Of a stretch of 64,000 nucleotides of DNA, positions 21,003-31,552 are shown in pieces. The notes beneath the pieces are model-generated. The model searched no databases. It saw only the letters and a program-made list of their open reading frames with translations, and was not told the DNA's origin. The position numbers and the translations under genes were made by a program. Each line of letters begins with the position of its first letter. Position 1 is the stretch's first letter. Source of the DNA: Kumtagia ephedrae (GTDB taxonomy: Bacteria > Pseudomonadota > Alphaproteobacteria > Rhizobiales > Rhizobiaceae); NCBI RefSeq assembly GCF_003012745.1, contig NZ_PXYK01000004.1:124001-188000 (forward strand), read 5' to 3'.

Positions 21003-22805
21003 ATGGCTCGTTTCAAGATCAATCTGCGCGGCGGCGCCTTCCGCAGCGTTTTCACCTTCACCGCCGACCACTGGCGCCGCCAGCCGTTCCGGCTCGCCCT
21101 GATCGTCGGCGCGGTGCTGGTCGCCACGCTGGCCGACGTGCTGACCCCGCTCTATTCCGGGCGGCTGGTCGACGCCATCGCGCAAGGTGCAGCCGGCGAC
21201 GTCGTCGCCTGGAATGCGGCCGTCGCCGCCTTCTCGACGCTGATCGCGCTGGCCTTCGGCGCCGTCGTCTTCCGCCACATCGCCTTCATGGGCATCATCG
21301 CGCTCACGCTGAAGATGATGTCGGACATCGCGGCCGACGCCTTTCATCGCGTCCAGCGTTTTTCGACCGACTGGCACGCCAACAGCTTTGCCGGCTCCAC
21401 GGTGCGCAAGGTGACGCGCGGCCTGTGGGCGCTCGACCTGCTGAACGACACGATCCTGGTGGCGCTGCTGCCGTCGCTGGTCATGCTGGTCGGCTCGACC
21501 CTGCTGCTCGGCTGGTACTGGCCGCTGATGGGGCTGATCGTCGCCGTCGGCTCGCTCGTCTACATCGCCGTCACCGTGTCGCTGACGCTGGGCTATGTCG
21601 CGCCGGCGGCGAGCCTCGCCAACAGCTGGGACACCAGGCTGGGCGGTGCGCTCGCCGACGCGGTCAGCTGCAACGCCGTGGTCAAGGGTTTTGGCGCCGA
21701 GGACCGCGAGGACCGGCGGCTGGCGAAGATCGTCGACAAATGGCGGCTGCGCACCGACCGCACCTGGGTGCGCGGCACCTGGAGCGGCACGGCGCAGGGC
21801 GTCACGCTGCTCGTGCTCCGGGCCGCCGTGGTCGGCTTCACGCTCTTCCTGTGGTCGCGCGGCCAGGCGAGTGCCGGCGACGTCGCCTTCGTGCTCACCG
21901 CCTTCTTCGTGCTGCAGGGCTATCTGCGCGACGTCGGCATGCATGTGCGCAACGTGCAGCGCTCGGTGAACGACATGGAGGAACTGGTCGACATCCACGA
22001 CCAGCCGCTCGGCATCGTCGACAGGCCCGGCGCCAAACCGATCCGCATCGGCGCGGGCCGCATCGACTTCGAGAACGTCACCTTCCACTACGGAAACCAC
22101 CGGCTGCCGCTGTACAGGGATTTCTCGGTGACGATTCCCGCCGGCGAGCGGGTCGGGCTGGTCGGCCATTCCGGCTCAGGCAAGACCACCTTCGTCAAGC
22201 TGATCCAGCGGCTCTACGACCTGAACGCCGGCCGCATCGTCATCGACGGGCAGGACATCGCCGAGGTCACGCAGTCGTCGCTGCGCAGCCAGATCGCCAT
22301 CGTCCAGCAGGAGCCGATCCTGTTTCACCGCTCGCTGGCGGAAAACATCGCCTATGCGCGCCCCGGCGCCACGCAGGCCGAGATCGAGGCGGCGGCGAAG
22401 CTTGCCAGCGCGCACGACTTCATTGCGCGCCTGCCGAAAGGCTACGGCACGCTGGTGGGCGAGCGCGGCGTAAAACTGTCGGGCGGCGAGCGCCAGCGCG
22501 TGGCGATCGCCCGCGCCTTCCTGGCCGACGCGCCGATCCTGATCCTCGACGAGGCGACGTCCAGCCTCGATTCGGAATCGGAGGTGCTGATCCAGCAGGC
22601 GATGGAGCGGCTGATGGTGGGGCGCACGACGCTGGTCATCGCCCACCGGCTGTCGACGGTCAGGGCGCTCGACCGGCTGCTGGTGTTCGACGCCGGCCGC
22701 ATCGCCGAGGAAGGCAGCCACGAGGCGCTGATCCGCCGCGACGGCGGCATCTACCGCCGGCTGTTCGAGCGCCAGGCGCTGGAGCTGACCCGGGGGCTGA
22801 TGTGA
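21003..22805 (+). CDS. ABC exporter, fused membrane and ATPase domains
   Basis: This is a 600-residue half-transporter of the MsbA/ABCB type: six transmembrane helices in the first about 320 residues (for example LIVGAVLVATLADVLTPLYSG, LMGLIVAVGSLVYIAVTVSL), then the ATPase domain. The latter has Walker A GHSGSGKTT (about 388), the Q-loop VQQEPILF, signature [15 protein letters not shown], Walker B ILILDEATS and the H-loop IAHRLSTV. Homodimers of this type export lipids, drugs or peptides; the substrate is unknown. It sits between ftsB and eno and is flanked by a structured leader and repeat-rich DNA. Confidence 0.9.
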   Translation: MARFKINLRGGAFRSVFTFTADHWRRQPFRLALIVGAVLVATLADVLTPLYSGRLVDAIAQGAAGDVVAWNAAVAAFSTLIALAFGAVVFRHIAFMGIIALTLKMMSDIAADAFHRVQRFSTDWHANSFAGSTVRKVTRGLWALDLLNDTILVALLPSLVMLVGSTLLLGWYWPLMGLIVAVGSLVYIAVTVSLTLGYVAPAASLANSWDTRLGGALADAVSCNAVVKGFGAEDREDRRLAKIVDKWRLRTDRTWVRGTWSGTAQGVTLLVLRAAVVGFTLFLWSRGQASAGDVAFVLTAFFVLQGYLRDVGMHVRNVQRSVNDMEELVDIHDQPLGIVDRPGAKPIRIGAGRIDFENVTFHYGNHRLPLYRDFSVTIPAGERVGLVGHSGSGKTTFVKLIQRLYDLNAGRIVIDGQDIAEVTQSSLRSQIAIVQQEPILFHRSLAENIAYARPGATQAEIEAAAKLASAHDFIARLPKGYGTLVGERGVKLSGGERQRVAIARAFLADAPILILDEATSSLDSESEVLIQQAMERLMVGRTTLVIAHRLSTVRALDRLLVFDAGRIAEEGSHEALIRRDGGIYRRLFERQALELTRGLM

Positions 22806-23014
22806 GACGGGGAGAGGGGGTGCTCATTCTACCCCCCGCATCCTTCCAGCCATCGATCGAGAAGAGATCGTACCTTTCCCGAGGAAGGCTCTTGGCTGCG
22901 GCGCGGATGCCCCCTCTCCCCGTTTTTCACGGCTATCGGATTCACACATCTCACCGTGCGAACGAGACGGGTTGGTATCGGCAGGCGACAAATTCTGTGG
23001 AGACTTTGTTATCA

Positions 23015-23212
23015 CCACCGTCGAGGCATGGATTCCCGACACTCTCCGCTCGCTTCGCTCGCTCACGAGGTCGGGAATGACGACATCACTGAAGCCCCAG
23101 CCAGTCGCCAACGCCGGAGATTGGCGGAAGCGGATCATGATTGTCGTCATTCCCGACCTCGTGAGCGAGCGAAGCGAGCGGAGAGTGTCGGGAATCCATG
23201 CCTCGACGGTGG
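23015..23212. repeat. 70-bp perfect inverted repeat with 58-bp spacer
   Basis: Arms at 23015-23084 and 23143-23212 are exact reverse complements over 70 bases by direct comparison. Each arm contains CTCCGCTCGCTTCGCTCGCT and ends in GGTCGGGAATGACGAC. The 58-base spacer has its own small stem (CGCCAA/TTGGCG). It is probably two opposed copies of one dispersed repeat. Confidence 0.95.
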
Positions 23213-23366
23213 CGAAGCCAGAGGCGGTCACGGCAATCGGCTCTTGGCATCGCCCGTCGCCAGCGAAATGTGTGAATGCCGACAGGTCCTTCACGGGGAG
23301 AGGGTAAGGGTGAGGGGCTGCGCAATCTTCGAGGTCAGGGCCGTCCCCTCATCTGCCTGCCGGCAT

Positions 23367-23393
23367 CTTCTCCCCGTGAAGAACGGGGAGAAG
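23367..23393. terminator. Strong hairpin between convergent ABC exporter and eno
   Basis: CTTCTCCCCGT (23367-23377) and ACGGGGAGAAG (23383-23393) form a perfect 11-pair stem with a five-base loop. It lies 18 bases past the eno stop, with no good T run on either strand. It may stop transcription of eno or be another copy of a rhizobial intergenic palindrome. Confidence 0.5.
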
Positions 23394-23410
23394 AGCGCCT
23401 GCAACAGCCT

Positions 23411-24727
<1,317 letters not shown>

Positions 24728-24844
24728 TTAGCCAAAGTGCTGCAAAAGGCAATGTGGAGCGGAGACGGCAGCCTACTTTCTTTATGCGACAGCCCGCTCA
24801 CACGGGGCCGCGAACGGAAGAAGGAATGGCCGCAAGCTCCGCCG

Positions 24845-25528
24845 TCACAGCGGCACGACGTGCCCCTCGGACAGGGTGACGCGGCGGTCCATGCGGCGCG
24901 CCAGCTCGTGGTTGTGGGTGGCGATCAGCGCCGCCAGGCCGGACTGGCGCACCAGCGCCGACAGCGCGTCGAACACGTAGGAGGCCGTCGTCGGGTCGAG
25001 ATTGCCGGTCGGCTCGTCGGCAAGCAGCACCAGCGGCGCATTGGCGACGGCCCGCGCGATCGCCACGCGCTGCTGCTCGCCGCCCGACAGCTCCGCCGGC
25101 CGGTGCTCGGCGCGCTTGGCGATCTGCATGTAGTCGAGCAGTTGCATGGCGCGTGCCCGCGCCTCGGTCGCCGGCAGCCCCTTCACCAGCTGCGGCATCA
25201 TGATGTTCTCCACCGCCGAGAACTCCGGCAGCAGGTGATGGAACTGGTAGACGAAGCCGATGTCGTTGCGGCGGATGGCCGTCCGCTCGTCGTCGGAGAG
25301 CCGCCCGCAGGCGCGGCCCGCCAGCATGACGTCGCCGGCGTCCGGCCGCTCGAGCAGGCCGGCGGTGTGCAGCAGCGTCGACTTGCCGGTGCCGGACGGT
25401 GCGACCAGCGCCACCATCTCGCCGCGATGCAGCGAGAAATCGACGCCGTTGAGGATGGTCAGCTTGCGCTGGCCCTGCACGTAGTGGCGCTCGACCGCCT
25501 TCAGTTCGATGACGACGTCGGCAGCCAT
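24845..25528 (-). CDS. lolD: Lipoprotein-releasing ABC ATPase LolD
   Basis: LolD is the ATPase that drives release of outer-membrane lipoproteins from the inner membrane to LolA. It has 227 residues. Walker A is APSGTGKST (43-51), the signature is [19 protein letters not shown], and Walker B is [13 protein letters not shown], typical of the MacB/LolD branch. It starts two bases after the LolE-type permease stop and clearly functions with it. No gene lies in the 159-base gap before eno. Confidence 0.94.
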   Translation of the reverse strand: MAADVVIELKAVERHYVQGQRKLTILNGVDFSLHRGEMVALVAPSGTGKSTLLHTAGLLERPDAGDVMLAGRACGRLSDDERTAIRRNDIGFVYQFHHLLPEFSAVENIMMPQLVKGLPATEARARAMQLLDYMQIAKRAEHRPAELSGGEQQRVAIARAVANAPLVLLADEPTGNLDPTTASYVFDALSALVRQSGLAALIATHNHELARRMDRRVTLSEGHVVPL

Positions 25529-25529
25529 G

Positions 25530-26819
25530 TCATTCGTACCGCAGCGCTTCGACCGGATCGAGCCGCGCGGCGCGCCAGGCCGGAAAGATGGTCGCTATGA
25601 AGGAGAGCACCAGCGCCATCAGGACGACGGTCATCGTCTCGCTGAGGTCCATGCGGGCCGGCAGCTGGCTGAGGAAATAGAGTTCCGGGCTGAACAGCTC
25701 GGTGCCGGAGAGCCAGGAGAAGAACTGCCTGATCTTCTCGACGTTCAGGCAGACCACGACGCCGAGCACCACGCCGGCGACGGTGCCGGCGACGCCGATC
25801 GCCGCACCCGTCATCAGGAAGATGCGCAGGATGGCGCCGCGCGTGGCGCCCATGGTGCGCAGGATGGCGATGTCGTGCCCCTTGTCCTTCACCAGCATGA
25901 TCAGGCCGGAGATGATGTTGAGCGCCGCCACCAGCACGATCAGCGTAAGAATCATGAACATGACGTTGCGCTCGACCTGCAGCGCCGAGAAGAAGGTCTG
26001 GTTGCGCTGGCGCCAGTCGGACAGGTAGACGGGGCGCCCCGCCGCCTCCTCGATCTGCGGCTTCAGCGCGTCGACGCCGTCCGGGTTGTCGACGAAGATT
26101 TCGATGGTCTGCGCCTGCCGCTCCAGGTTGAAATAGAGCTGCGCCTCGCCGAGCGGCATGAAGATGATCGAGGAATCGTATTCCGACATGCCCACTTCGA
26201 AGATCGCCGTCACCGGATAGGTCTTTACCCGCGGCGTGGTGCCGAATGGCGTGGCGTCGCCTTCCGGCGAGACCAGCGTGATCGTGTCGCCGAGCACCAG
26301 GCCGAGATTGTCGGCCATGCGCTGGCCGATGGCGACGCCCTCGCCTGTGTCGAAGCCGACCAGCGAGCCCTGGCGGATGTTGTTGGCGACCAGCGTGATC
26401 CTGGCGAGATCGGCGCCGCGCATGCCGCGCACCAGCGCGCCGCTGCCGGGGCCGGCGATGCCGGAGGCCAGCACCTGCCCGTCGATCATCGGGATGGCGT
26501 AGCGGACGCCCGGCACGCCGTCGATGCGCGTGGCGATGGCTTCGTAGTCGTCGAGCGGCAGGTCGACCGGCGACAGGATGACATGGCCGTTGATGCCGAG
26601 GATGCGGGTGAGCAGCTCGGCGCGGAAGCCGTTCATGACGGCCATGACGATGATCAGCGTCGCCACGCCCAGCATGATGCCGAAGAAGGAGATGGAGGCG
26701 ATGACCGAGATCACCGTCTCCTTGCGGCGCGAGCGCAGATAGCGCCAGGCGACCATGCGCTCGAAGGGCGAGAACGCCCCGGCCCCGGCCGATGCGACGG
26801 CCGACTTCTTGTCCGTCAT
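25530..26819 (-). CDS. lolE: Lipoprotein-releasing permease LolC/LolE type
   Basis: This is the membrane subunit of the lipoprotein release complex, 429 residues from the ATG at 26819, which overlaps the proS stop by four bases. The longer frame to 27068 runs through proS and is not used. It starts [26 protein letters not shown]. It has one membrane helix, then a large periplasmic domain, then three helices of the FtsX-like permease domain ([78 protein letters not shown]). A single permease suggests a LolF-like homodimer with LolD; lolE is a family label. Confidence 0.92.
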   Translation of the reverse strand: MTDKKSAVASAGAGAFSPFERMVAWRYLRSRRKETVISVIASISFFGIMLGVATLIIVMAVMNGFRAELLTRILGINGHVILSPVDLPLDDYEAIATRIDGVPGVRYAIPMIDGQVLASGIAGPGSGALVRGMRGADLARITLVANNIRQGSLVGFDTGEGVAIGQRMADNLGLVLGDTITLVSPEGDATPFGTTPRVKTYPVTAIFEVGMSEYDSSIIFMPLGEAQLYFNLERQAQTIEIFVDNPDGVDALKPQIEEAAGRPVYLSDWRQRNQTFFSALQVERNVMFMILTLIVLVAALNIISGLIMLVKDKGHDIAILRTMGATRGAILRIFLMTGAAIGVAGTVAGVVLGVVVCLNVEKIRQFFSWLSGTELFSPELYFLSQLPARMDLSETMTVVLMALVLSFIATIFPAWRAARLDPVEALRYE

Positions 26820-28147
26820 GCCGGCTTGCCCGAAAGCCGCGCCGCCACCTCGGCGAGCGGCACGGTGCTGCGCTCGCCGGTCGCCCGGTTCTTGATCTCG
26901 GCCTCGCCGCTCGCCGCGCCGCGCGGGCCGACGATCACCTGCCAGGGCAAGCCGACCAGGTCGGCGGTCGCGAATTTTCCGCCCGGCCGCTGGTCGGTGT
27001 CGTCGTAGAGCACGTCGCGGCCCGCCGCCGTCAGCGCCGCGTAGAGGCCGTCGCAGGCGCTGTCGCAATCGGCGTCGCCGGCCTTCATGTTGATCAGCGC
27101 CACGTCGAAGGGCGCCACCGATTCCGGCCAGATGATGCCGTTCTCGTCATGGCTCGCCTCGATGATGGCCGCGATCAGGCGCGACGGGCCGATGCCGTAG
27201 GAGCCCATCGAGACGAAATGGTCCTTGCCGTCCGGCCCCGCCACCTTGGCACCCATCGGCTTCGAGTATTTTTCGCCGAAATGAAAAATATGGCCAACCT
27301 CGATGCCGCGCGCCGACAGCCGTTCGGCCTCGGGTATCCGCTCCCACGCGGCCTCGTCATGCATCTCGTCGGTCGCCGCGTAGGGCGTCGTCCACTCCTT
27401 GACGATGCGGCCGATCTCGGCGTCGTCGCTGAAGTCGGTATCCTCGCCGGGGACCGGCAGCGACAGGAAATCGCGCTGGCAGAAGACCTGGCTCTCGCCG
27501 GTGTCGGCCAGGATGATGAACTCGTGGCTGAGGTCGCCGCCGATCGGGCCGGTGTCGGCGCGCATCGGGATCGCCTGCAGCCCCAGCCGCGTGAACGTCC
27601 TGAGATAGGACACGAACATGCGGTTGTAGGCCGCCCTGGCGCTCGCGTAGTCGAGGTCGAAGGAATATGCGTCCTTCATGAGGAATTCTCTGCTGCGCAT
27701 CACGCCGAAGCGCGGCCGTACCTCGTCGCGATACTTCCACTGGATATGGTAAAGATTGAGCGGCAGGTCCTTGTACGACTTGACGTAGGAGCGGAAGATT
27801 TCCGTCACCATCTCCTCGTTGGTCGGGCCGAACAGCATGTCGCGGTCCTGGCGGTCCTTGATGCGCAGCATCTCCTTGCCGTAGTCGTCGTAGCGGCCGC
27901 TCTCGCGCCACAACTCGGCCGACTGGATCGTCGGCATCAGGATCTCCAGCGCCCCGGCGCGATCCTGCTCCTCGCGCACGATGCGGCACACCTTGTCGAG
28001 CACCCGCTTGCCCAGCGGCAGCCAGGAGAAGCTGCCCTGCCCCTGCTGGCGGATCATGCCGGCGCGCAGCATCAGCCGGTGCGACACGATCTCGGCCTCG
28101 CGGGGCGTTTCTTTGAGGATCGGCAGGAAATAGCGCGACAGCCGCAT
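26816..28147 (-). CDS. proS: Prolyl-tRNA synthetase, alphaproteobacterial short form
   Basis: This class II aminoacyl-tRNA synthetase charges tRNA-Pro. It has 443 residues, well below the about 570 of E. coli-type enzymes. Motif 2 ([25 protein letters not shown]) runs directly on through the region where the INS editing domain would sit, so cis-editing of Ala-tRNA-Pro is absent. The motif-3 region ([16 protein letters not shown]) and anticodon-binding domain are intact. A YbaK-type deacylase gene at 47582-48046 could supply editing in trans. It is translationally coupled to lolE. Confidence 0.95.
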   Translation of the reverse strand: MRLSRYFLPILKETPREAEIVSHRLMLRAGMIRQQGQGSFSWLPLGKRVLDKVCRIVREEQDRAGALEILMPTIQSAELWRESGRYDDYGKEMLRIKDRQDRDMLFGPTNEEMVTEIFRSYVKSYKDLPLNLYHIQWKYRDEVRPRFGVMRSREFLMKDAYSFDLDYASARAAYNRMFVSYLRTFTRLGLQAIPMRADTGPIGGDLSHEFIILADTGESQVFCQRDFLSLPVPGEDTDFSDDAEIGRIVKEWTTPYAATDEMHDEAAWERIPEAERLSARGIEVGHIFHFGEKYSKPMGAKVAGPDGKDHFVSMGSYGIGPSRLIAAIIEASHDENGIIWPESVAPFDVALINMKAGDADCDSACDGLYAALTAAGRDVLYDDTDQRPGGKFATADLVGLPWQVIVGPRGAASGEAEIKNRATGERSTVPLAEVAARLSGKPA

Positions 28148-28356
28148 GAAAGGTCCGTTGGTGCTGGAAAGGCGCCGGAATCGGCGGCAGGCGGGAGGGT
28201 CTGCACGCGCTTCATAGCGATTTCATGACAGGAAGAAAACCCGGCCGTCCGAAGCGCTCCGCCGGCCCTCGGGACAACTGTCTTTTTTTCGTGCAAGGAA
28301 TGCCGTTCTATTGTGCAGTGCAGCACATCAAAGGCTGTTTCCCGTCAAAATTTTCC
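28148..28356. other. Gap upstream of proS
   Basis: This region separates proS (minus) from the candidate small RNA (plus). It should contain the proS promoter. It includes TTGTGCAGTGCAGCAC near 28313, a TGC/GCA-repeated motif of the kind bound by PhaR-like regulators in related bacteria; that link is inference. No gene is seen. Confidence 0.35.
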
Positions 28357-28409
28357 GTGACAATTTGTCCTCCCTTGTTCTAAGGTGCCTCCACATAACC
28401 GAGAAGGCG

Positions 28410-28460
28410 ATGAGCAATTCGCTTTCCTACGCGGTCAAGTCTTGGGAGGATGCGATCTAG
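28410..28460 (+). CDS. Possible 16-residue small protein within the RNA
   Basis: ATG at 28410 follows GAGAAGG with short spacing and encodes MSNSLSYAVKSWEDAI, then TAG. Amino acid use is protein-like rather than Arg-rich as in frame shadows. The terminator begins 55 bases after the stop. Coding status is unproved. Confidence 0.4.
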   Translation: MSNSLSYAVKSWEDAI

Positions 28461-28514
28461 GCGCGAGAAATTGCTGCCGCCGGACACCGGAAAGCAGATC
28501 GGACGCGTTAAAAT

Positions 28515-28543
28515 TGCAAGGCCTTGTGCCTTGCATTTTTTTT
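28515..28543 (+). terminator. Intrinsic terminator of the candidate RNA
   Basis: TGCAAGGC (28515-28522) pairs perfectly with GCCTTGCA (28528-28535) over a five-base loop, followed at once by eight T. It is a strong Rho-independent terminator on the plus strand. Confidence 0.9.
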
Positions 28544-28762
28544 GTGCAGATTTTTCAGCTACTTTTGACGGAACGCGGAGAAACGACGTGCGCGCGGCCG
28601 CGAGAGGCGGCGGCATTTCCCGTCGCACCGTATCCGTGTCCGAGCCGAAACGAAGTGCTGTGGCCCCGCGAAAGGCGGCCGCTTCGCGGCTCGTGAGCCG
28701 GCTGTCGATTTGCCGCGTGCCCGACTGGCCTCGCCCTTCGGCCTCGCCTGCCGCGGCGCATC

Positions 28763-28788
28763 AAAAAAGCGGGGACGACGCCCCGCTT
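28763..28788 (-). terminator. Intrinsic terminator of the IalB-like gene
   Basis: AAGCGGGG and CCCCGCTT form an eight-pair stem with loop ACGACG. On the minus strand it is followed by TTTTTT (28763-28768 read in reverse) and lies about 30 bases past the stop of the IalB-like gene. Confidence 0.85.
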
Positions 28789-28816
28789 CTTCCTGTATCG
28801 CCCGTTTGCGTCGATG

Positions 28817-29443
28817 TCAGTTGGCTGTCTTCGCCTTGTCCTGCTCTTCCTTGAGCTTCTTGGCGAAGTCCTCGTTGTTCTTCGACACGAATTCCTGGAG
28901 CTTCTTCTGGCGGTCCTCGATGTCGGACTGCTGCAGCGGCGCGCCGTCATAGGCGCCGGTGAAGCCCTGCAGCGACACCTTCACCGGATTGGGCTGGTTC
29001 TGGAAGTTGACGGAGGTCAGCGTGAGCTCCGAGCCCTTCTTGAAGTTGCCGACGAGCTGGTCGGAAAGCTGGACCTCGGCGACGCAGCGGTCCGGGAAGC
29101 AGATGACGTAGTCGAGCTTCTGCGCCTTGCCGTTGTCGACCTGCAAGCCGATGCCGGGCGGCACGAGGCGCCCGGTCGGCACGGTCACCTGGAAGACCTT
29201 GCGGTTGATCTTGCCCTTCAGCTCGATCAGGCTGATGCCGGTCACCAATTGTCCGTTGGACGCGGTGATGATGTTCTGCACGTTGCAGATGTCGACTTCC
29301 TCCTGCTTCGTGCAGGCCTTGAACCAGCCCTGCGGAAGCTGCTGCTGCTGAGCCGACGCCGGGGCAAGACCCGTGGCGAGCAACCCGACGACGCCTGCGG
29401 ACAGCACCGAAAGACGGAACCTGTCGGTTTTCGAGCTCGTCAT
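28817..29443 (-). CDS. Invasion-associated locus B (IalB) family secreted protein
   Basis: This is a 208-residue protein from the ATG at 29443, preceded by GAGAGGAAAGG. It has a signal peptide (LSVLSAGVVGLLATGLAPASA, cleavage after ASA) and the IalB fold with four Cys in two pairs (WFKACTKQEEVDICNV; DYVICFPDRCVAE). The C-terminus is a long charged helix rich in Lys/Gln/Asp. The family is named for the Bartonella invasion protein but is common in free-living rhizobia, where the role is unknown, probably periplasmic. The 256-base divergent gap to the YejA-like gene is empty of ORFs. Confidence 0.88.
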   Translation of the reverse strand: MTSSKTDRFRLSVLSAGVVGLLATGLAPASAQQQQLPQGWFKACTKQEEVDICNVQNIITASNGQLVTGISLIELKGKINRKVFQVTVPTGRLVPPGIGLQVDNGKAQKLDYVICFPDRCVAEVQLSDQLVGNFKKGSELTLTSVNFQNQPNPVKVSLQGFTGAYDGAPLQQSDIEDRQKKLQEFVSKNNEDFAKKLKEEQDKAKTAN

Positions 29444-29699
29444 CTTGACCTTTCCTCTCAATGATCCGGAACGGCGTGAAGCGCCGTGTATGGCGGCTAC
29501 CTGTTGCGCAAATGCGGCAACAGCATGACTCGGGCACGCCTGTACAGCCGTCGGCGCCGTAAATCCAGCCTCGGAGCGCAACAAACGCGCGGGGCCAGCC
29601 AGGAAGGCGCCGCCTCCGAGCACCGGCCAACCGGCCCCATATTAACGACATCATGGTAGTGTGGAACACGAATCATCGTGATCCCTGCGGATTTCCGCC

Positions 29700-31517
29700 A
29701 TGCGACGTCCCCTTCTCGCGCTCTGCGCAGCGCTTGCCGCCATTGCCATGCCGGCGTCCGCCGTGGCGGAGCCGAAGCACGCCATCGCCATGCAGGGCGA
29801 GCCGGCCCTGCCCGCCGATTTCACGCATTTCCCCTATGCCGATCCCGACGCGCCGAAGGGCGGCGGCATCACCTATTGCGTGGTCGGCAGCTTCGACAAC
29901 CTCAACCCGTTCATCATCAGGAGCCTGCGCACCACGGCGCGCGGCGTGATCGACACGATCTACGGCAACCTCGTCTTCGAGCCGCTGATGCAGCGCAACC
30001 TGGGCGAGCCGTTCTCGCTCTACGGCCTGCTGGCTGAATCGGTCGACATCACGCCCGACCGCAAGGTGGCGACCTTCAATCTCGATGCGAAGGCAAAATG
30101 GTCGGACGGCCGCCCGGTGACGCCGGAAGACGTCATCTTCACCTACGAGGTCTTCACGGAAAAGGGCCGGCCGCCCTACAGCGACCGGATGAAGGGCATC
30201 GCCAGGCTGGAGAAGACCGGCCCGCTGTCGGTGCGCTTCACCTTCAACGACCGGGCCGACCGCGAATTCCCGCTGATCGTCGCGATGACGCCGATCCTGC
30301 CGAAGCACGGCTTCGACAAGGAGACGTTCGACCACACCACCCTCGACCCGATCGTCGGCAGCGGGCCCTACACCATCGACAAGGTCGTTGCCGGCCAGCG
30401 CATCGTCTACAAGCGCAACCCCGGCTACTGGGCGCGCGACCTGCCTTCCAAGCGCGGCTTCGACAATTTCGACAGCATCGCCATCGAGTATTTCCTCAAC
30501 GAGAACTCGCTGTTCGAGGCGTTCAAGAAGGGCATCTGCTCGGTCTATCCCGTCGCCGACCCGCTCAAGCTGAAGCGCGACTTCGACTTCCCCGCGCTCA
30601 AGGACGGCCGCGCCACCGTCGGCGAGTTCACCATGGGCGTGCCGCCGGTGGTCACCGGCTTCCTGTTCAACACGCGGCTGCCGAAATTTTCCGACCCGCG
30701 CGTGCGCCGGGCGCTGGCCATGCTGTACGACTTCGAATGGGTGAACAAGAACATGTTCGACGGCCGCTACGACCGGCTGGCGAGCTATTGGCAGAATTCG
30801 GAACTCTCGGCACTCGGCCGGCCGGCCGACGACAGGGAAAAGGCCCTTCTCGCCCCCTACCCCGACGCAGTGATGCCCGAGGTGATGGACGGAAGCTGGC
30901 GGCCGGCCGTGACCGACGGCTCGGGGCGCGACCGCAAGGCGCTGAAGGCGGCGCTCGACCTGCTGAAGACGGCGGGCTATCGGCTCGACGGTGCCGCGCT
31001 CGTCGGCCCCGACGGCCAGCCGCTCGCCTTCGAGATCCTGACCTCCTCCGACAGCGAGCAGCGGCTTGCCGCCGTCTACCAGCGCACATTGGCCAGGATC
31101 GGCATCGGCGTCTCGATCCGCACGCTGGAGGCCGACCAGATCCAGATGCGCAAGCAGCGTTTCAATTTCGACGTGCTGATCGGCGCCACCGGCTTCCTCG
31201 GATCGCTGTCGCCGGGCATCGAGCAGACTTTCCGCTGGGGCTCGGAATCGGCCAATGTCGAGGGCTCGTTCAACCTTGCGGGGGTGGCGGACCCGGCCAT
31301 CGACGCGACGATGCAGGCCATGCTCAACGCCCGCGACAAGGACGACTACGTCGCCGCGGTCAGGGCGCTCGACCGGCTGCTGATCTCGGGCGCCTACATG
31401 GTGCCGATGCAGTACAATCCAAAACAGTATCTCGCCTACTGGACCTATCTGGAACACCCGGCCGAAACGTCGCTCTACGGCTACCAGTTGCCGACATGGT
31501 GGCGGAAGCCTAACTGA
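29700..31517 (+). CDS. YejA-like periplasmic oligopeptide-binding protein
   Basis: This is a 605-residue family 5 extracellular solute-binding protein. It has a signal peptide (LLALCAALAAIAMPASAVA) and the YejA-type opening HAIAMQGEPALPADFTHFPY.DP.APKGG. WSDGRPVTPEDVIFTYEVF and GSGPYTIDKV...GQRIVYKRNPGYWARDLP are typical of SBP5 proteins that bind peptides or modified peptides. No permease or ATPase gene is adjacent, so it may feed transporters encoded elsewhere. It is followed 35 bases on by the FrnE-like gene. Confidence 0.9.
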   Translation: MRRPLLALCAALAAIAMPASAVAEPKHAIAMQGEPALPADFTHFPYADPDAPKGGGITYCVVGSFDNLNPFIIRSLRTTARGVIDTIYGNLVFEPLMQRNLGEPFSLYGLLAESVDITPDRKVATFNLDAKAKWSDGRPVTPEDVIFTYEVFTEKGRPPYSDRMKGIARLEKTGPLSVRFTFNDRADREFPLIVAMTPILPKHGFDKETFDHTTLDPIVGSGPYTIDKVVAGQRIVYKRNPGYWARDLPSKRGFDNFDSIAIEYFLNENSLFEAFKKGICSVYPVADPLKLKRDFDFPALKDGRATVGEFTMGVPPVVTGFLFNTRLPKFSDPRVRRALAMLYDFEWVNKNMFDGRYDRLASYWQNSELSALGRPADDREKALLAPYPDAVMPEVMDGSWRPAVTDGSGRDRKALKAALDLLKTAGYRLDGAALVGPDGQPLAFEILTSSDSEQRLAAVYQRTLARIGIGVSIRTLEADQIQMRKQRFNFDVLIGATGFLGSLSPGIEQTFRWGSESANVEGSFNLAGVADPAIDATMQAMLNARDKDDYVAAVRALDRLLISGAYMVPMQYNPKQYLAYWTYLEHPAETSLYGYQLPTWWRKPN

Positions 31518-31552
31518 AGGTACGAGCACCCAACTGAAACCGGAGACATTCG

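Larger units (their letters stand above)
22806..23410. repeat. Repeat-rich gap between ABC exporter and eno
   Basis: This 605-base gap has no convincing gene. It contains a 70-bp perfect inverted repeat (23015-23084 with 23143-23212). Outside it are imperfectly mirrored flanks: CCCTCTCCCCGT and ATTCACAC near 22912-22948 mirror GTGTGAAT and CGGGGAGAGGG near 23270-23304. A separate 11-bp hairpin lies at 23367-23393. The stretch looks like a nested or mosaic palindromic element in a convergent intergenic site. Confidence 0.85.
28390..28543 (+). ncRNA. Candidate small RNA with terminator and 16-codon ORF
   Basis: A transcription unit is outlined by promoter-like GTGACA (28357-28362) and TTCTAA (28378-28383), with an implied start near 28390. 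It ends in a textbook intrinsic terminator at 28515-28543. The roughly 150-base interval contains no long gene and is followed on the same strand by nothing until 29700. A 16-codon frame at 28410-28460 has its own ribosome binding site. It could therefore be a regulatory or dual-function RNA. I do not recognise the family. Confidence 0.6.

Noticed and set aside
28450-28854. 134-codon frame across the proS-IalB gap
   Set aside because: It runs through a strong terminator at 28515-28543 and the IalB terminator, with low-complexity composition and no ribosome site.
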